NCBI GenBank assembly: GCA_018971905.1
Contig: JAGWZS010000119.1
Location: 1-5,941, forward strand
Origin: Rhodospirillales bacterium
GTDB lineage: Bacteria; Pseudomonadota; Alphaproteobacteria; Acetobacterales; Acetobacteraceae
DNA length: 5,941 nucleotides
Direction: 5' to 3'
Part shown: piece after piece, positions 5,116 through 5,941 of the stretch
Position numbering within the stretch: the first letter of the stretch is position 1
How the letters are laid out: the number at the start of each line of letters is the position of its first letter
Made by a program: the position numbers and the translations under genes
Notes under the pieces: model-generated
The model's input: the letters and a program-made list of their open reading frames with translations, nothing else
What the model was told of the DNA's origin: nothing
The model's database searches: none

Positions 5116-5941
5116 ATGGAGCAACAAGCTGGGCGGCAGCGAATCGCCGTCGTGGGGGCCGGGATCACCGGCCTTTCCTGCGCCTGGCTGCTGGGCCAAC
5201 ACCATGAGGTGACGCTGTTCGAGGCGCTGCCGCGGCTGGGCGGGCACAGCCACACGGTGGAAGTGGCGGGTGTCGCGGTGGATACGGGCTTCATCGTCTA
5301 TAATGAACCGGCTTATCCCAACCTCACCGCGCTGTTTGCGCATCTAGATGTTGAGACGAAGGCTACGGATATGTCCTTCTCCGTCTCGCTGCGCGAGGGC
5401 GGGCTGGAATATGCGGGGTCTGATCTGCGCGGTCTGTTTGCCCAGCCCTTGAACGCGCTGCGTCCGCGCTTCTGGGCGATGCTGCGCGACTTGCTGCGCT
5501 TCTACCGCACCGCGCCGCAAGACGCCGCGCGCCTCCAGGACATGAGCCTTGGAGACTATGTACGCCAAGGCGGCTATGGCGAGGCGTTCTTGCACGATCA
5601 TCTCTACCCGATGATCGCCGCGGTGTGGTCCTGTCCGGAGGGACAAGCGCAAGATTTGCCCGCCACGGCCTTCATCCAGTTTTGCGAAAACCATGGCCTG
5701 CTGAAGCTCACCGGACGGCCTTTGTGGCGTACGGTACACGGCGGCGCGCGCGCGTATGTGGAACGGCTGCGCACCGCCTTTGCCGGAGCGGTACGCCATG
5801 AGGCCGTGACGCGGTTGCGACGCCTGCCAGGTGGCGTGGAGCTGCACACGGCGCAGGGGGGCGAAACTTTTGATCAGGTGGTGCTGGCCTGCCATGCCGA
5901 TGAAGCCTTCGCGCTGCTGGAGGATCCCTCGGAGGCCGAAT
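5116..5941 (+). CDS. FAD-dependent amine-oxidase-like oxidoreductase (COG2907), N-terminal part, cut by window edge
   Basis: The first 275 codons of a flavoprotein are visible; family members are usually about 420-450 residues, so the C-terminal FAD-binding part is missing. The N-terminal Rossmann motif is IAVVGAGITGL (10-20, glycines 14, 16, 19) with Glu36 at the end of beta2 to bind the ribose of FAD. GGHSHT (42-47) and DTGFIVYNEPAYPNL (56-70) are typical of the COG2907 amine-oxidase-like group, as is WRTVHGGARAYVERL late in the visible part. A homologue next to rpoE-chrR in R. sphaeroides has been linked to fatty-acid desaturation in furan fatty-acid synthesis; that assignment is recalled, not tested here. 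Divergent from the sigma operon and driven by a mirror-image ECF promoter, it is probably a member of the same regulon, acting with the Cfa-like and DUF1295 proteins on membrane acyl chains. A DUF1365 gene often follows such genes and may lie beyond the edge. Confidence 0.9.
   Translation, partial: MEQQAGRQRIAVVGAGITGLSCAWLLGQHHEVTLFEALPRLGGHSHTVEVAGVAVDTGFIVYNEPAYPNLTALFAHLDVETKATDMSFSVSLREGGLEYAGSDLRGLFAQPLNALRPRFWAMLRDLLRFYRTAPQDAARLQDMSLGDYVRQGGYGEAFLHDHLYPMIAAVWSCPEGQAQDLPATAFIQFCENHGLLKLTGRPLWRTVHGGARAYVERLRTAFAGAVRHEAVTRLRRLPGGVELHTAQGGETFDQVVLACHADEAFALLEDPSEAE

Noticed and set aside
5344..5895. Minus-strand open frame of 183 codons
   Set aside because: It is fully antisense to the FAD oxidoreductase, whose motifs and Shine-Dalgarno site are clear.
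1..5941. tRNA, rRNA, CRISPR array, insertion sequence or riboswitch
   Set aside because: Nothing resembling these was seen: no regularly spaced repeats, no transposase motifs, and intergenic gaps too short for a structured leader.

Overview
The window is GC-rich and densely coded, apart from one short AT-rich divergent promoter region near the left edge. The gene families (an ECF sigma factor of the RpoE/ECF11 type, a ChrR anti-sigma factor, a Cfa-like methyltransferase, a DUF1295 membrane protein and a COG2907-type FAD oxidoreductase) point to a proteobacterium, most likely an alphaproteobacterium. The genus cannot be read from the sequence.

Left region, about 1-891. The 5' part of a short-chain dehydrogenase gene (minus strand, cut by the window edge) is divergent from a TetR-family regulator gene (plus strand). 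Between them lies an AT-rich stretch with two mirror-image sigma70-like promoters. Their identical TTGAAT -35 boxes sit in the arms of an 8-bp inverted repeat, a plausible TetR operator region.

Central region, about 871-5024, all minus strand. A compact operon reads sigma factor, chrR, lipoprotein alpha/beta hydrolase, Cfa-like methyltransferase, DUF1295 membrane protein, and the remnant of a photolyase/cryptochrome gene. Four of the five junctions are 4-nt start/stop overlaps (ATGA or GTGA) and the fifth is a 3-nt gap. The photolyase is reduced to a short open frame with an internal deletion and a foreign tail. It runs into the 3' end of the convergent tetR gene, as if the tetR/SDR segment joined there.

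Right region, 5025-5941. A 91-bp intergenic region separates the sigma gene from a divergent FAD-dependent oxidoreductase gene that runs off the right edge. It holds two back-to-back TGATCC boxes forming a 9-bp inverted repeat. Each is followed after exactly 17 bp by a GTAWAM-like -10. This matches the promoter type expected for RpoE/ECF11 sigma factors, so the sigma factor probably activates both its own operon and the oxidoreductase.

Taken together, the main system looks like a singlet-oxygen/photo-oxidative stress regulon. Sigma factor and zinc-binding ChrR sense the stress. Cfa-like methyltransferase, DUF1295 protein and FAD oxidoreductase would remodel membrane fatty acids by methylation, cyclopropanation or desaturation, possibly leading to furan-type fatty acids as known for related genes in Rhodobacter sphaeroides. 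Photolyase once formed the DNA-repair arm. The lipoprotein hydrolase inside the operon is the least explained member.
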